Shown piece after piece: positions 44,130 to 52,925 of a DNA stretch of 64,000 bases. Position 1 is the stretch's first letter; every line of letters begins with the position of its first letter. Position numbers and translations under genes: made by a program. The stretch spans positions 305,908-369,907 of the forward strand of contig NZ_BSTS01000004.1 of the NCBI RefSeq assembly GCF_030269665.1. The letters run 5' to 3'. Origin of the DNA: Actinomycetospora sp. NBRC 106375. GTDB lineage: Bacteria; Actinomycetota; Actinomycetes; Mycobacteriales; Pseudonocardiaceae. The notes under the pieces were generated by a model that worked only from the letters and a program-made list of their open reading frames with translations, did not search any database and was not told where the DNA came from.

Positions 44130-44690
44130 GTGGACAAGGCCCCGACCCGCGACCGGATCCTCGTCGCGACCGCCGAGCTCTTCCGGCGCCAGGGCTACAC
44201 CGGCACCGGGCTCAAGGCCGTCGTCGCGGAGGCGGACGCCCCCTTCGGCTCGCTCTACCACCACTTCCCCGGGGGGAAGCAGCAGCTGGCGGGCGAGGTC
44301 ATCCGCGCCAGCGGCGCCTTCTTCCAGGCGCTCGTCCTCGCGGCCTACGACGAGCAGGCGACCACGGCCGAGTCCGTCCGCGCCGTCTTCACCGGCGCCG
44401 CGGAGACGCTCGAGGCGACCGACTACGCCGACGCCTGCCCCATCGCCACCGTCGCCCTCGAGGTCGCGAGCACCGACGAGATCCTGCGACTGGTGACCGC
44501 GGAGGTCTTCACGGCCTGGACCGACGCACTCACCGAGCGCCTCGCCGGCGACCGCGACCGCGCGTTCGGCATCCTCAGTGCGCTCGAGGGGGCCTTCGTC
44601 CTGTGCCGCGCCCTGTGCTCCACCGAGCCGATGCACGCAGCCGGACGTCTGGCGGTCGCCGGCATCGAGGCGAGCCGGCGGATCTCCTGA
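44130..44690 (+). CDS. TetR-family transcriptional regulator
   Basis: Protein of 186 residues. The helix-turn-helix region is TRDRILVATAELFRRQGYTG, then GLKAVVAEADAPFGSLYHHF. It resembles the LmrA/YxaF subgroup by the FGSLYHHFPGGKQQL segment. The start is placed at GTG 44130, which lies 7 nt after TAGGAT (44117-44122), fitting leaderless initiation; GTG 44103 and ATG 44121 are alternatives. An R4 repeat follows 8 nt after the stop. The gene pair with SnoaL-like is bracketed by inverted R4 copies. Confidence 0.88.
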   Translation: MDKAPTRDRILVATAELFRRQGYTGTGLKAVVAEADAPFGSLYHHFPGGKQQLAGEVIRASGAFFQALVLAAYDEQATTAESVRAVFTGAAETLEATDYADACPIATVALEVASTDEILRLVTAEVFTAWTDALTERLAGDRDRAFGILSALEGAFVLCRALCSTEPMHAAGRLAVAGIEASRRIS

Positions 44691-44698
44691 CGTCGACC

Positions 44699-44814
44699 GT
44701 CAGCGTGGACACCACGCTGAGCACCCCGGCGGCGTGTCGCGCGAGCGAGCATGTGGCGATCCTGGCGTCACACGCCAGGAAAGCCGCATTGCTCGCACAC
44801 CCCGTGTGCGCCAC
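44699..44814 (+). repeat. R4 dispersed repeat, copy 2
   Basis: About 115 bp, inverted relative to 43404-43532. It contains a perfect 9-bp hairpin TCCTGGCGT-CAC-ACGCCAGGA and a further inverted element around GCTCGCACACCCCGTGTGCG. It begins 8 nt after the tetR stop in the same orientation as tetR. Confidence 0.85.
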
Positions 44815-44834
44815 GCACCCCGTGTGCGTCCCCG

Positions 44835-45798
<964 letters not shown>

Positions 45799-45810
45799 CG
45801 TCCGCGCCTC

Positions 45811-45900
45811 CCCTCCCTGCGCCGGCATGACCCGGATCAGGTTCGACGGTCGGGGCCCGAACGGCCCCCTCTCAGCCCTCCCGGGCTCCCGTGGTGTCCG
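45811..45900 (-). ncRNA. TPP riboswitch upstream of thiS-thiG
   Basis: On the minus strand: GGGAGCCCGGGAGGGCTGAG then AGGG (the CTGAGA core is the complement of 45870-45875), a GGGGCCGTTCGGGCCCC P3 hairpin, then CGAACCTGATCCGGGTCATG and CCGGCGCAGGGA. All conserved TPP elements are present. The purine-rich thiS ribosome-binding site follows directly. A TACGGT -10 box at the complement of 45907-45912, just after the thiO stop, would start transcription at the riboswitch. Confidence 0.95.
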
Positions 45901-45922
45901 GTTTCCACCGTACGCGGCGACG

Positions 45923-47059
45923 TCAGCCGGGAGCGACCGTCGATCGGTCGGCGGCCGCCGCGCTCGCGGCCCCGGGCAGCGGGTCGCCGCGCAGGGCCGC
46001 AGTCAGCGCGTCGACGGTCACCGCCACCAGCAGCATCCCGTTGCGCCCGTGCCCGGTCGCCGCGAAGAGCCCCGACGGGCCGACGGCCCCGAGCACCGGG
46101 AGGTTGTCGTCGGTGCCCGGCCGGAAGGACGCGGCGGACTCGTCGAGCGCGTAGTCGGCGACCCCGGGCAGGACGCGCTCGACGTCGCCGATCAGGTCGC
46201 GCACCCCGCCGACCAGCACGTCCGGATCGAAGCCGGCCTCGTACTGCGTCGCGCCGACCACCAGCCGGCCGCCGTCGCGCGGCACCGCGTACACCGGGCG
46301 CCCGCTCACCGACGCCCGCACCGTCCGCGACGGCGGCGGCAGCGACGAGCGCCGCGCCCGCACGCGCAGGATCTCCCCCTTGACCGGGCGCACCCGGCCG
46401 TCGAGGACGGGGTGCAGCGCCCCGGACCAGGCGCCCGCCGCGACCACCACGCGGTCCGCCTCGAGCACCTGGGACCCGTCCACGGCGACCCCCGTGACCC
46501 GCACCCCGTCGTCGACCACCCGGTCGACCCGGCGGCGGTCGACCACGACACCCCGGGCCCGGCACGCCGCGCCCAGCGCGTCGAGCAGGACGCGGTTGTC
46601 GACGGCGAGGTCGTCGGGCACGGCCAGCCCGGCGCGCACCCCCGGACCGAGCGCGGGCTCGCGATGCCGGAGCTCGCGGCCGGTGAGTCGCTCCACGGGC
46701 CGGCCCCAGGCCCGCAGGTGCTCGGCGACGCGGTCGAGGTCGGCGACGTCGGCGGAGTCGACGGCGACCTGCAGCGTGCCCTCGCGGCGCAGCCCCACCG
46801 GGAGGTCCGCGTCGGACGCCACCGCCGCGGCGAACCCCGGCCACCGCTCCAGCGACGCCGCGCCCAGCTCGAGGACCTCGCGCTCGCCGGGCCAGGCCTC
46901 GCTGATCGGCGCGAGCATGCCTCCGGCCACCCGCGAGGCCCCCGACCCCGGGTCGGGGTCGACGAGCACGACCTCCGCGGCGAGCCGCTCGCGCGCCGCC
47001 GCCCACGCGACCGCGGAGCCCACCGCGCCCGCGCCCACCACGACCAGCCGGTCCGACAC
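45923..47059 (-). CDS. thiO: Glycine oxidase ThiO
   Basis: Protein of 378 residues, a FAD-dependent D-amino-acid oxidase-type enzyme that makes the dehydroglycine used by ThiG. The FAD-binding motif is [17 protein letters not shown] at the N-terminus, with [24 protein letters not shown] and [11 protein letters not shown] further on, and the C-terminal [15 protein letters not shown] 47059 lies about 8 nt after a TAGCGT -10 box, so it is probably near-leaderless. The gene is upstream of the riboswitch that controls thiS-thiG, so TPP should not control it directly. Confidence 0.95.
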   Translation of the reverse strand: MSDRLVVVGAGAVGSAVAWAAARERLAAEVVLVDPDPGSGASRVAGGMLAPISEAWPGEREVLELGAASLERWPGFAAAVASDADLPVGLRREGTLQVAVDSADVADLDRVAEHLRAWGRPVERLTGRELRHREPALGPGVRAGLAVPDDLAVDNRVLLDALGAACRARGVVVDRRRVDRVVDDGVRVTGVAVDGSQVLEADRVVVAAGAWSGALHPVLDGRVRPVKGEILRVRARRSSLPPPSRTVRASVSGRPVYAVPRDGGRLVVGATQYEAGFDPDVLVGGVRDLIGDVERVLPGVADYALDESAASFRPGTDDNLPVLGAVGPSGLFAATGHGRNGMLLVAVTVDALTAALRGDPLPGAASAAAADRSTVAPG

Positions 47060-47066
47060 GGCGTCC

Positions 47067-47085
47067 GACGCTACGCGCTAGCGTC
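47067..47085. promoter_or_regulatory. Palindromic back-to-back thiO/thiE promoters
   Basis: GACGCTA-CGCGC-TAGCGTC: a perfect palindrome whose arms contain a TAGCGT -10 box for each strand (47068-47073 minus, 47079-47084 plus). The boxes are 8 nt from the thiO GTG and 7 nt from the thiE GTG at 47092. The two promoters overlap, so RNA polymerase should occupy one at a time. Confidence 0.65.
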
Positions 47086-47091
47086 GTGACG

Positions 47092-47778
47092 GTGAGTGCA
47101 CCGAGCCCCACGCGCATCGACCGCCGGACCCGCCTGCAGGACGCCCGGCTCTACCTGTGCACCGACTCACGGGCGGACCGCGGCGACCTCGCCGACTTCG
47201 CCGACGCCGCCCTGCGCGGCGGGGTGGACGTCATCCAGCTGCGCGAGAAGGGGCTCGAGGCGCGCCAGGAGCTCGCCGCCCTGGAGGTCCTCGCCCAGGC
47301 CGCGCGCCGTCACGGGGCGCTGCTCGCCGTGAACGACCGGGCCGACCTCGCCCTGGCCGCCGACGCCGACGTGCTGCACCTCGGCCAGGACGACCTCCCG
47401 GTACCGTGGGCCCGTCGCGTCGTCGGCGACGACGTGCTGATCGGCCGCTCGACCCACGACGAGGCCCAGGCGGCCGCGGGGGCGGTCGAGGTGGGCGCCG
47501 ACTACTTCTGCACCGGCCCGTGCTGGCCGACGCCGACCAAGCCGGGCCGCCCGGCGCCCGGCCTCGACCTCGTCCGCGCGACCGCCGCCGCCGGCACCGC
47601 CCGCCCCTGGTTCGCGATCGGCGGCATCGACCACGACCGCCTCGACGACGTCCTCGCGGCCGGCGCCACGCGCGTCGTCGTCGTCCGCGCGATCACCGAC
47701 GCCGACGACCCGGAAGGCGCCGCCCGGGCCCTGCGCGAGCGTCTCCGACGCGAGCGAACGGGGACTTCGCGCGCCTAG
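47092..47778 (+). CDS. thiE: Thiamine phosphate synthase ThiE
   Basis: Protein of 228 residues that joins HMP-PP and thiazole phosphate. Motifs: DVIQLREKG (pyrophosphate and substrate binding), [53 protein letters not shown] and [23 protein letters not shown] 47092 sits 7 nt after a TAGCGT -10 box and is probably leaderless; GTG 47086 is the alternative. The last codons (RTGTSRA) and the TAG stop are supplied by an R1 repeat on the other strand. Confidence 0.95.
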   Translation: MSAPSPTRIDRRTRLQDARLYLCTDSRADRGDLADFADAALRGGVDVIQLREKGLEARQELAALEVLAQAARRHGALLAVNDRADLALAADADVLHLGQDDLPVPWARRVVGDDVLIGRSTHDEAQAAAGAVEVGADYFCTGPCWPTPTKPGRPAPGLDLVRATAAAGTARPWFAIGGIDHDRLDDVLAAGATRVVVVRAITDADDPEGAARALRERLRRERTGTSRA

Positions 47779-47809
47779 AAGCAGCGAGCAGCGCGTTCGT
47801 TGCCCCCTT
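47756..47809 (-). repeat. R1 dispersed 3'-end repeat, copy 5
   Basis: Minus-strand copy: GCAACGAACGCGCTGCTCGC then TGCTTCTAGGCGCGCGAAG and TCCCCGTTC. It begins 9 nt after the stop of the secreted protease gene (minus strand), keeping the R1 rule of lying just after a stop in the gene's orientation. Its tail runs into the 3' end of thiE and provides that gene's stop codon. Confidence 0.82.
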
Positions 47810-47818
47810 CAAGGCCAC

Positions 47819-48727
47819 CTACGACGACGGCACCAGCCGCAGGTTCTCGGTGCGCAGGACCTCGTCGATCGGCTGGTAGAGGCTCGTGCCGCCCGGGGTG
47901 GTGCAGTCGCCCGTGCCGCCGGAGAGCAGGCCGAGCGCCGAGCTGCCGGACACGAAGGGGCCGCCGGAGTCGCCGCCCTCGCTGCACGCGGTGGTGAGCA
48001 CGAGGCCCTCGACGGGGCCCGCGGCGTAGTTGGCGGTGACGTCGACGGCGGTGACGGTGCCGCAGCGCCAGCCCGTCGTCGATCCCGAGCGGCAGACCGG
48101 CGCCCCGACGGTGGCGGTGGCCGTGCCGGTGATCGAGCGCGTGGTGGAGCCCTCCGCCGCGACCGAGGGGGTGGCCCGCCAGCCCGGGCCCGCGTCGACG
48201 ACGCCCCAGTCGCCCGTGCGGTCGAAGACCGACGAGCGCACCGGCCCGAGGGGGGCGTTGTTGGCCCCGCGCACGTCGCCGCCGCGGTTGGTGCAGTGCC
48301 CGGCCGTGATCACGCGGGGCTCGCCGGTGACGGCCGTCGCGGAGAACGCGATCGAGCACCGGGTCCCGTTGAGCCGGATCGCGTCGCCGCCGACGAGGTC
48401 GTAGACGGGCGGGTCGGCGCGCGGCGCCGGGGCCGCGACACCGCCGACCACCCGGACCGCGGGGTCCACGTCGCGGGCGGCGCGCACGTACTCGGCGTCG
48501 TGGCCGTCGCGCGGCGACGCGTTGAGCGCGAGCACGACCGTCCGGGTCGTCGCGTCGACCCACCAGGCGCTGACCGCGGTCGGAGCGCCCCGCTGCTCGG
48601 CGAGCGCGTCGAGCCGCTCCTTCACCTGCGCCAGGTCGGCGGGGGTGTCGGCGGACGCCGGGACCGGCGCGGCCGCGACCGAGGCCGCCAGCACCAGGAG
48701 CAGCACGAGCACGCCGCGCCGACCCAT
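47819..48727 (-). CDS. Secreted trypsin-like serine protease (alpha-lytic/streptogrisin type)
   Basis: Protein of 302 residues. Start ATG 48727 with GGGGGG 7 nt upstream. Signal peptide MGRRGVLVLLLVLAASVAAA with a likely AxA cleavage near ASADTP. A ~90-residue pro-region precedes the protease. The triad is visible: ITAGHCTN (His about 144), RTGDWGVVD (Asp about 173), SEGGDSGGPFVSG (Ser about 252). Cysteine pairs flank the His and Ser as in this family. It is probably exported and self-processed. The R1 repeat lies 9 nt downstream. Confidence 0.9.
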   Translation of the reverse strand: MGRRGVLVLLLVLAASVAAAPVPASADTPADLAQVKERLDALAEQRGAPTAVSAWWVDATTRTVVLALNASPRDGHDAEYVRAARDVDPAVRVVGGVAAPAPRADPPVYDLVGGDAIRLNGTRCSIAFSATAVTGEPRVITAGHCTNRGGDVRGANNAPLGPVRSSVFDRTGDWGVVDAGPGWRATPSVAAEGSTTRSITGTATATVGAPVCRSGSTTGWRCGTVTAVDVTANYAAGPVEGLVLTTACSEGGDSGGPFVSGSSALGLLSGGTGDCTTPGGTSLYQPIDEVLRTENLRLVPSS

Positions 48728-48826
48728 CCGCACACCCCCCGGGACCCTCGGAGCCGCCACGCACACCGACGGCCGGACGAACGCTAAGGCGTCCGCCCGG
48801 CCGTCGGTGGATGGCACGGCGGGATC

Positions 48827-50077
48827 TCAGCCGTTGGTGGACGCACCCCCGGAGCCGCTGCCGCCCCGCGGCAGGAGGTTGGGCACCAGGCCGCTCTGCG
48901 ACGACTGCGTCGACCGCGACGTCGTGGTGCTGCCGCCGTCGTTGCCGGTGCCGGGCTGCTGGGTGTCGGCGCCGTTCTGCTCGTCCTGCTGCCGCGACGA
49001 CGTGGTCGCCGACGTCTCGTCGGTGGACGACGAGCCGGACGGCGTCGTCGTGGCGTCGCTGGTGTCGGTCTGCTGGCCGAAGATGCTGCCGACCGACGTG
49101 CCGCTCGCTCCGCCGGACAGCGGGTGACCGGCGGCGGTCTCGACGCCGAACGACGCGAGCAGGGCGATGACGAAGACGCTCGCGGCGACGCCGCCGAGCG
49201 TCACCCAGGTCTTCCAGCCCAGGCCCTTCAGGCCGACCGCGAGACCCGCGAGAGTGAACCGGCGCCCGGAGGGCTCCGGCTCCAGCGGGGCCACCTGGGT
49301 GACCGCGTCGCCGGGCGGGGGACCGCCCGGTCCGCCAGGACCCATCATCTGCGTCGGCCCGCCGCCGGGCGGCGTCCCCGTCTGGCGGCTCTGCGGGATG
49401 AAGGCGGTGGGACGCGCCGCGGTGTCCTGCGGGGGCGGCGTCGCCCGCGGGTGGACGCGGGTCGGGTCGGCGAGCCCGTCGGCGCGCAGGGCGACCCGCC
49501 CGTCCGCGGGACGTCCGGACGGCGGGCCGACCGGGCCGGGCACGCGGCGCGTCGGGTCGCCGGGGGGTGTGCCGGGACGCTGCTGCTGGTGCCCGGGCGG
49601 AACCGGGACGCCCGGGCCGGGGGTGGGTGGCCCGGCGACGCGCGTCGGCTGGACGCGGGTGGCGGGGTCGCCGGGGACGCCGGGGACGCCGGGGGCCGCC
49701 GGTCGACCGGGCATTCCCGGCCGGGGCTGACCCTGCGGCGGGACACCCGGGCGGCCCGGACGGCCCGGCGCGACGGCCGGGGCCGCGCCGGTGACGCGGC
49801 TGACCGCGTTCGCGACCTTCGTGCCGCCGGGGCCGGCGACGACCAGGCGCTCCTTCACCCGGTCACGGGTGACCTCGAGCGACTTCTGGTACAGCGCCGA
49901 GCCGACCGTACTGACGATCGACGCGAGCGCCGCACCGCCGATCGTGCCGAACACGCCCATGAACGACCCGAGGATCGCCGCGGTCGCGGCGGCCAGCGCA
50001 CTGGCGATGATCTGCGGGAAGGTCAGGCCGATGCCGGTGGCTTTCTCGGACTTCTCTTCGGGGTTCGCGGGTGACAT
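48827..50077 (-). CDS. Membrane protein of unknown function with proline-rich linker
   Basis: Protein of 416 residues. Near the N-terminus (about 20-58) a hydrophobic Ala/Gly-rich hairpin (IIASALAAATAAILGSFMGV, FGTIGGAALASIVSTVGSAL) is followed by the basic helix EVTRDRVKERL. A ~190-residue Pro/Gly-rich linker comes next. A second membrane helix (WVTLGGVAASVFVIALLASF, about 300-320) precedes a Ser/Thr/Gln-rich outer tail. The start is ATG 50077. No known family is evident. The first hydrophobic element recalls glycine-zipper-type membrane segments, but that is an impression only. Confidence 0.7.
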   Translation of the reverse strand: MSPANPEEKSEKATGIGLTFPQIIASALAAATAAILGSFMGVFGTIGGAALASIVSTVGSALYQKSLEVTRDRVKERLVVAGPGGTKVANAVSRVTGAAPAVAPGRPGRPGVPPQGQPRPGMPGRPAAPGVPGVPGDPATRVQPTRVAGPPTPGPGVPVPPGHQQQRPGTPPGDPTRRVPGPVGPPSGRPADGRVALRADGLADPTRVHPRATPPPQDTAARPTAFIPQSRQTGTPPGGGPTQMMGPGGPGGPPPGDAVTQVAPLEPEPSGRRFTLAGLAVGLKGLGWKTWVTLGGVAASVFVIALLASFGVETAAGHPLSGGASGTSVGSIFGQQTDTSDATTTPSGSSSTDETSATTSSRQQDEQNGADTQQPGTGNDGGSTTTSRSTQSSQSGLVPNLLPRGGSGSGGASTNG

Positions 50078-50314
50078 GGCTCCCGGGAGGCGCGGATCGG
50101 GGGCGGGCGGGCGGGATGGCGGGATGGCGGGCACGACGGAGCGCCGTCTGGTGTGTCGGCGGGGACGTCCACGGTGTTTCGACGCCCCCGCCGACCACCT
50201 CCGACGACGCCTGCCCATCGTGCCCCGTTGCCCGACGGTGAGGGCCTTCACCCTGGGACGAGTTGTGTCTCCACCGTCCGGCCCAGACGCTGCTCCGGAC
50301 GGGGGTGACGACGG

Positions 50315-51016
50315 TCAGAAACCGGGTCGGGACGAGGGCACGACGGGGTGCCGCGGACCAGGGTGCCCGGGAGGCAGGGCGGAACGCACGAGGGGCCACG
50401 ATGCCGCGACGCACACCGCGACGAGCGGCCACGTCAGCACCACCTGGGCGATGCCCAGCGCCACCACCTCGTCGGCGGCCCAGAGACCGGTGAAGACCAC
50501 GACCCGCACCGCGTACTGCGCCACCCACACCCAGCTCGCGCGGCAGTAGCCGCGCACGAGGTCCGGGTCCCGCCGCCACAGCGTGGGACGGCCCGTGAGC
50601 GCGCCGACGACGAGCCCGAGCAGGGGCCAGCGGATCGCGATCGAGACGAGCCAGGCCGCCAGGCTGCCGGCGTTGGCGATGATCCGCGGGAGGAAGAAGT
50701 CCTGCGCTCGCCCGGTGTAGAGCGCGAGCAGCGCCGCGCCGACCGCCAGCAGCAGACCGACGGCCACGGCCCGGGGCCGCTCGCCCCGGCGCCACCGCCA
50801 CAGCGCGACCCCGGCGGCCACGACGACCGCCGCGACGCCCCCGGCCAGGATCGGCTGGGCCCAGGCCAGCGCGTCGGTGAGCAGCCAGACGGCGACGAAC
50901 ACCACGCCGGGCACCGACGCGTCGACCGCCTGGCCCGGGCCGCCGAGCAGCTCGGTGAACGGATTGGCCCCACGATCCCGCCCGTCGGGCGCGGCGGGCT
51001 CGGAGGGATCGGTCAC
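50315..51016 (-). CDS. DUF3159 membrane protein
   Basis: Protein of 233 residues with five or six membrane helices and the DUF3159 landmarks (FTELLGGPGQAVDASVPGVV, then FFLPRIIANAGSLAAWLVSI, RWPLLGLVVGALTGRPTLWR). The family is actinobacterial and of unknown function. GTG 51016 overlaps the stop of the VOC gene by 4 nt, indicating a two-gene operon. Confidence 0.88.
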   Translation of the reverse strand: MTDPSEPAAPDGRDRGANPFTELLGGPGQAVDASVPGVVFVAVWLLTDALAWAQPILAGGVAAVVVAAGVALWRWRRGERPRAVAVGLLLAVGAALLALYTGRAQDFFLPRIIANAGSLAAWLVSIAIRWPLLGLVVGALTGRPTLWRRDPDLVRGYCRASWVWVAQYAVRVVVFTGLWAADEVVALGIAQVVLTWPLVAVCVAASWPLVRSALPPGHPGPRHPVVPSSRPGF

Positions 51017-51453
51017 CCGGTGGTCTCCGGGGCCCGGCCGCGGCGCCCGAGCTCGGCGGCGAACGCGGGCGACGGCGTGCTCGGGCTGGAGATCTCCACG
51101 AGCATGCCGTTGGGGTCGGTGACGAGCATCTGGCGCCGGCCGTGGAAGAGGTCGCGCGGCGGCGCGACGAGCGGCAGGCGCAGGCGCCGCGCCTCGGCGT
51201 GCACGGAGTCGACGTCGTCGACGAGGAACGTGAGGATCACACCGGCCGGGTCGGCCCGGTACGGCGGCGGCACCAGCTCGTGGCCCACGGCCCAGATCGC
51301 GAGCTCGTGGACCTCGTCGCCGTCGGTGCGGGTCAGCGCCACGTACCAGTCGCTGTCGAAGGCGACCTCGAAGCCGAGCAGCGCGACGTAGAAGTCGCGG
51401 GTCTCGGGCAGCCGGTCGGACAGGACGGTGGGGAACGAGCGGCGCATCGCCAT
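51013..51453 (-). CDS. VOC-family (glyoxalase/bleomycin resistance-like) protein
   Basis: Protein of 146 residues with a typical vicinal-oxygen-chelate fold: FPTVLSDRLPETRDFYVALL GFEVAF at the N-terminus, LTFLVDDVDSVHAEARRLRL in the middle, VTDPNGMLVEIS at the metal-ligand Glu near the C-terminus. The function within this large superfamily cannot be told. ATG 51453 follows GGAGAGAGGA. It is coupled to the DUF3159 gene. Confidence 0.85.
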   Translation of the reverse strand: MAMRRSFPTVLSDRLPETRDFYVALLGFEVAFDSDWYVALTRTDGDEVHELAIWAVGHELVPPPYRADPAGVILTFLVDDVDSVHAEARRLRLPLVAPPRDLFHGRRQMLVTDPNGMLVEISSPSTPSPAFAAELGRRGRAPETTG

Positions 51454-51561
51454 GCGTCGGATCCTCTCTCCGGCGGGACCTCCATCGTCGCGCATCCCCA
51501 CGGCTCACCCGGTCGGGGGTCCCGTCGCGCGGATGACGGCTCCGTCACGGCCGCGGCCGTC

Positions 51562-52233
51562 CTACGCCCCCACCGCCGGCCCCACCGTGACCCGGATGAC
51601 CGCCCAGCAGGACTCCGTGAGCTGGGTCGCGAGCGCGTCGCGGGTGGCGCCGTGCGGCTCGTCGAGCCAGTGGGCGCTCGCCGAGTCGACCATCCCCACG
51701 AGCCCGAACGCCAGCGGGTGCGCCACCGGCGGCGCGATCTCCGCACCGAGGGAGCCGTCGACGAGCATCCCCGCGACGTGGCCGGCGACGGTGGCGCGCA
51801 CGTTGGTCGTCGCCGACTCCCCGCCGGTGCCGAACGAGGTCCGCTTGAGGTAGCGGTAGACGTTCGCGTTGGCCTCGAGCCACCCCAGGTGCGCCCGCAG
51901 CGCCCGGGCCAGCATGTCGAAGGGCCGCCCGGACGGCCGCCACACCGGCTCGAGCTCGGCGACCAGCCGCTCCACCGAGCGTGCGGCGATCGCGCTCTGC
52001 AGGTCGTCGCGGCCGTCGAAGTGCCGGTAGAGACCGGGCCGCGACACCCCGGCCCGCTCGGCGATCTGCTCGGTGGTGACCTCGGGACCGTGCTCGGCGA
52101 TCGCCGCCACCGCGGCGTCGACGAGCTCGAGGCGACGGGCCTCCCGGTGGCCCGCCCAGCGCGCCGCGCGCCCGTCGACCTTCTCGTCGGCACCGGCCTC
52201 GTCGTCGGCGGCGTCGGTGGGCGCGTCGGTCAT
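51562..52233 (-). CDS. TetR-family transcriptional regulator
   Basis: Protein of 223 residues. An acidic N-terminal extension (about 1-30) precedes the helix-turn-helix region (ELVDAAVAAIAEHGPEVTTE, QIAERAGVSRPGLYRHFDGR). The ligand-binding domain is all-helical. ATG 52233 has GGGA 5 nt upstream. It is 108 nt upstream of the VOC gene on the same strand and may control it. No clear palindromic operator was found in the adjacent gaps. Confidence 0.85.
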   Translation of the reverse strand: MTDAPTDAADDEAGADEKVDGRAARWAGHREARRLELVDAAVAAIAEHGPEVTTEQIAERAGVSRPGLYRHFDGRDDLQSAIAARSVERLVAELEPVWRPSGRPFDMLARALRAHLGWLEANANVYRYLKRTSFGTGGESATTNVRATVAGHVAGMLVDGSLGAEIAPPVAHPLAFGLVGMVDSASAHWLDEPHGATRDALATQLTESCWAVIRVTVGPAVGA

Positions 52234-52309
52234 GGTCGTCCCAGGGTGACACCGACGCGACGGCACGGCCACCGCAGGTCAGGGCGCTGCGCGCCCCCTC
52301 ACCCCGACC

Positions 52310-52714
52310 TCACGACCGGGTGCCGACGTGCTCCCCCGCGCGTCCGACGAGCACCAGCAGGCAGCCCGCGAGCAGCCCGGCCACCACGGCCCGACCGCCG
52401 TGGGTGGGATCGGCGAGGGCGACGAGCGCCGAGAACACCGTCACCGCCCACGCGAAGGCCGCGAGCCAGCTCGAGATCGGCCGCAGACCGTCGACGCCGG
52501 TCGTGTCGCGCCGGGCCCGCACGGCACGCCATGCGGCCAGGACGAAGGCCAGCACGACGGCCACGACGACGCTCGCCGTGCGCCCCGGCCCCGGGGGGAC
52601 GAGCCCGACCACGACCAGCGTCGCCGCCGCGACGACGAGTGCCGCCCCGGTCACCAGCCAGCCGGCCCGTCGCACGCGTGCGACGCCGTCGTCGGCGGCC
52701 GTCCCGATCGGCAT
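52310..52714 (-). CDS. Small membrane protein of unknown function
   Basis: Protein of 134 residues with four predicted membrane helices (GWLVTGAALVVAAATLVVVG, VVVAVVLAFVLAAW, WLAAFAWAVTVFSALVALA, AVVAGLLAGCLLVLVG). The loop between helices 2 and 3 is basic (RAVRARRD), suggesting a cytoplasmic face. ATG 52714 is the only reasonable start; longer frames upstream have no supporting features. No family recognised. Confidence 0.65.
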   Translation of the reverse strand: MPIGTAADDGVARVRRAGWLVTGAALVVAAATLVVVGLVPPGPGRTASVVVAVVLAFVLAAWRAVRARRDTTGVDGLRPISSWLAAFAWAVTVFSALVALADPTHGGRAVVAGLLAGCLLVLVGRAGEHVGTRS

Positions 52715-52925
52715 GCCCGCAAGCGTATCGGCGGCGCCTCCGCCCACGGCCGGTCCCGGCCGGCCCGCGGGTAACGGTCCGTCGCCGGCGGACGAGATCC
52801 GCGCAGCGGCTAGGATCGGGCGTCTCGTCGGTTGACTCGGCAGCCGCTCTGCGGCGCCGTCGGCCCTGATCCAGGCGTCGCTAGCCCGGAAGACGGAGCC
52901 CGATCGTCGAGAGGTAGGTACTGCC

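Noticed and set aside
43404..44814. Short conserved peptide frames inside the R4 repeats
   Set aside because: The same peptide-like strings appear only because the DNA repeat is conserved. There is no ribosome-binding site and the frames shift between copies.
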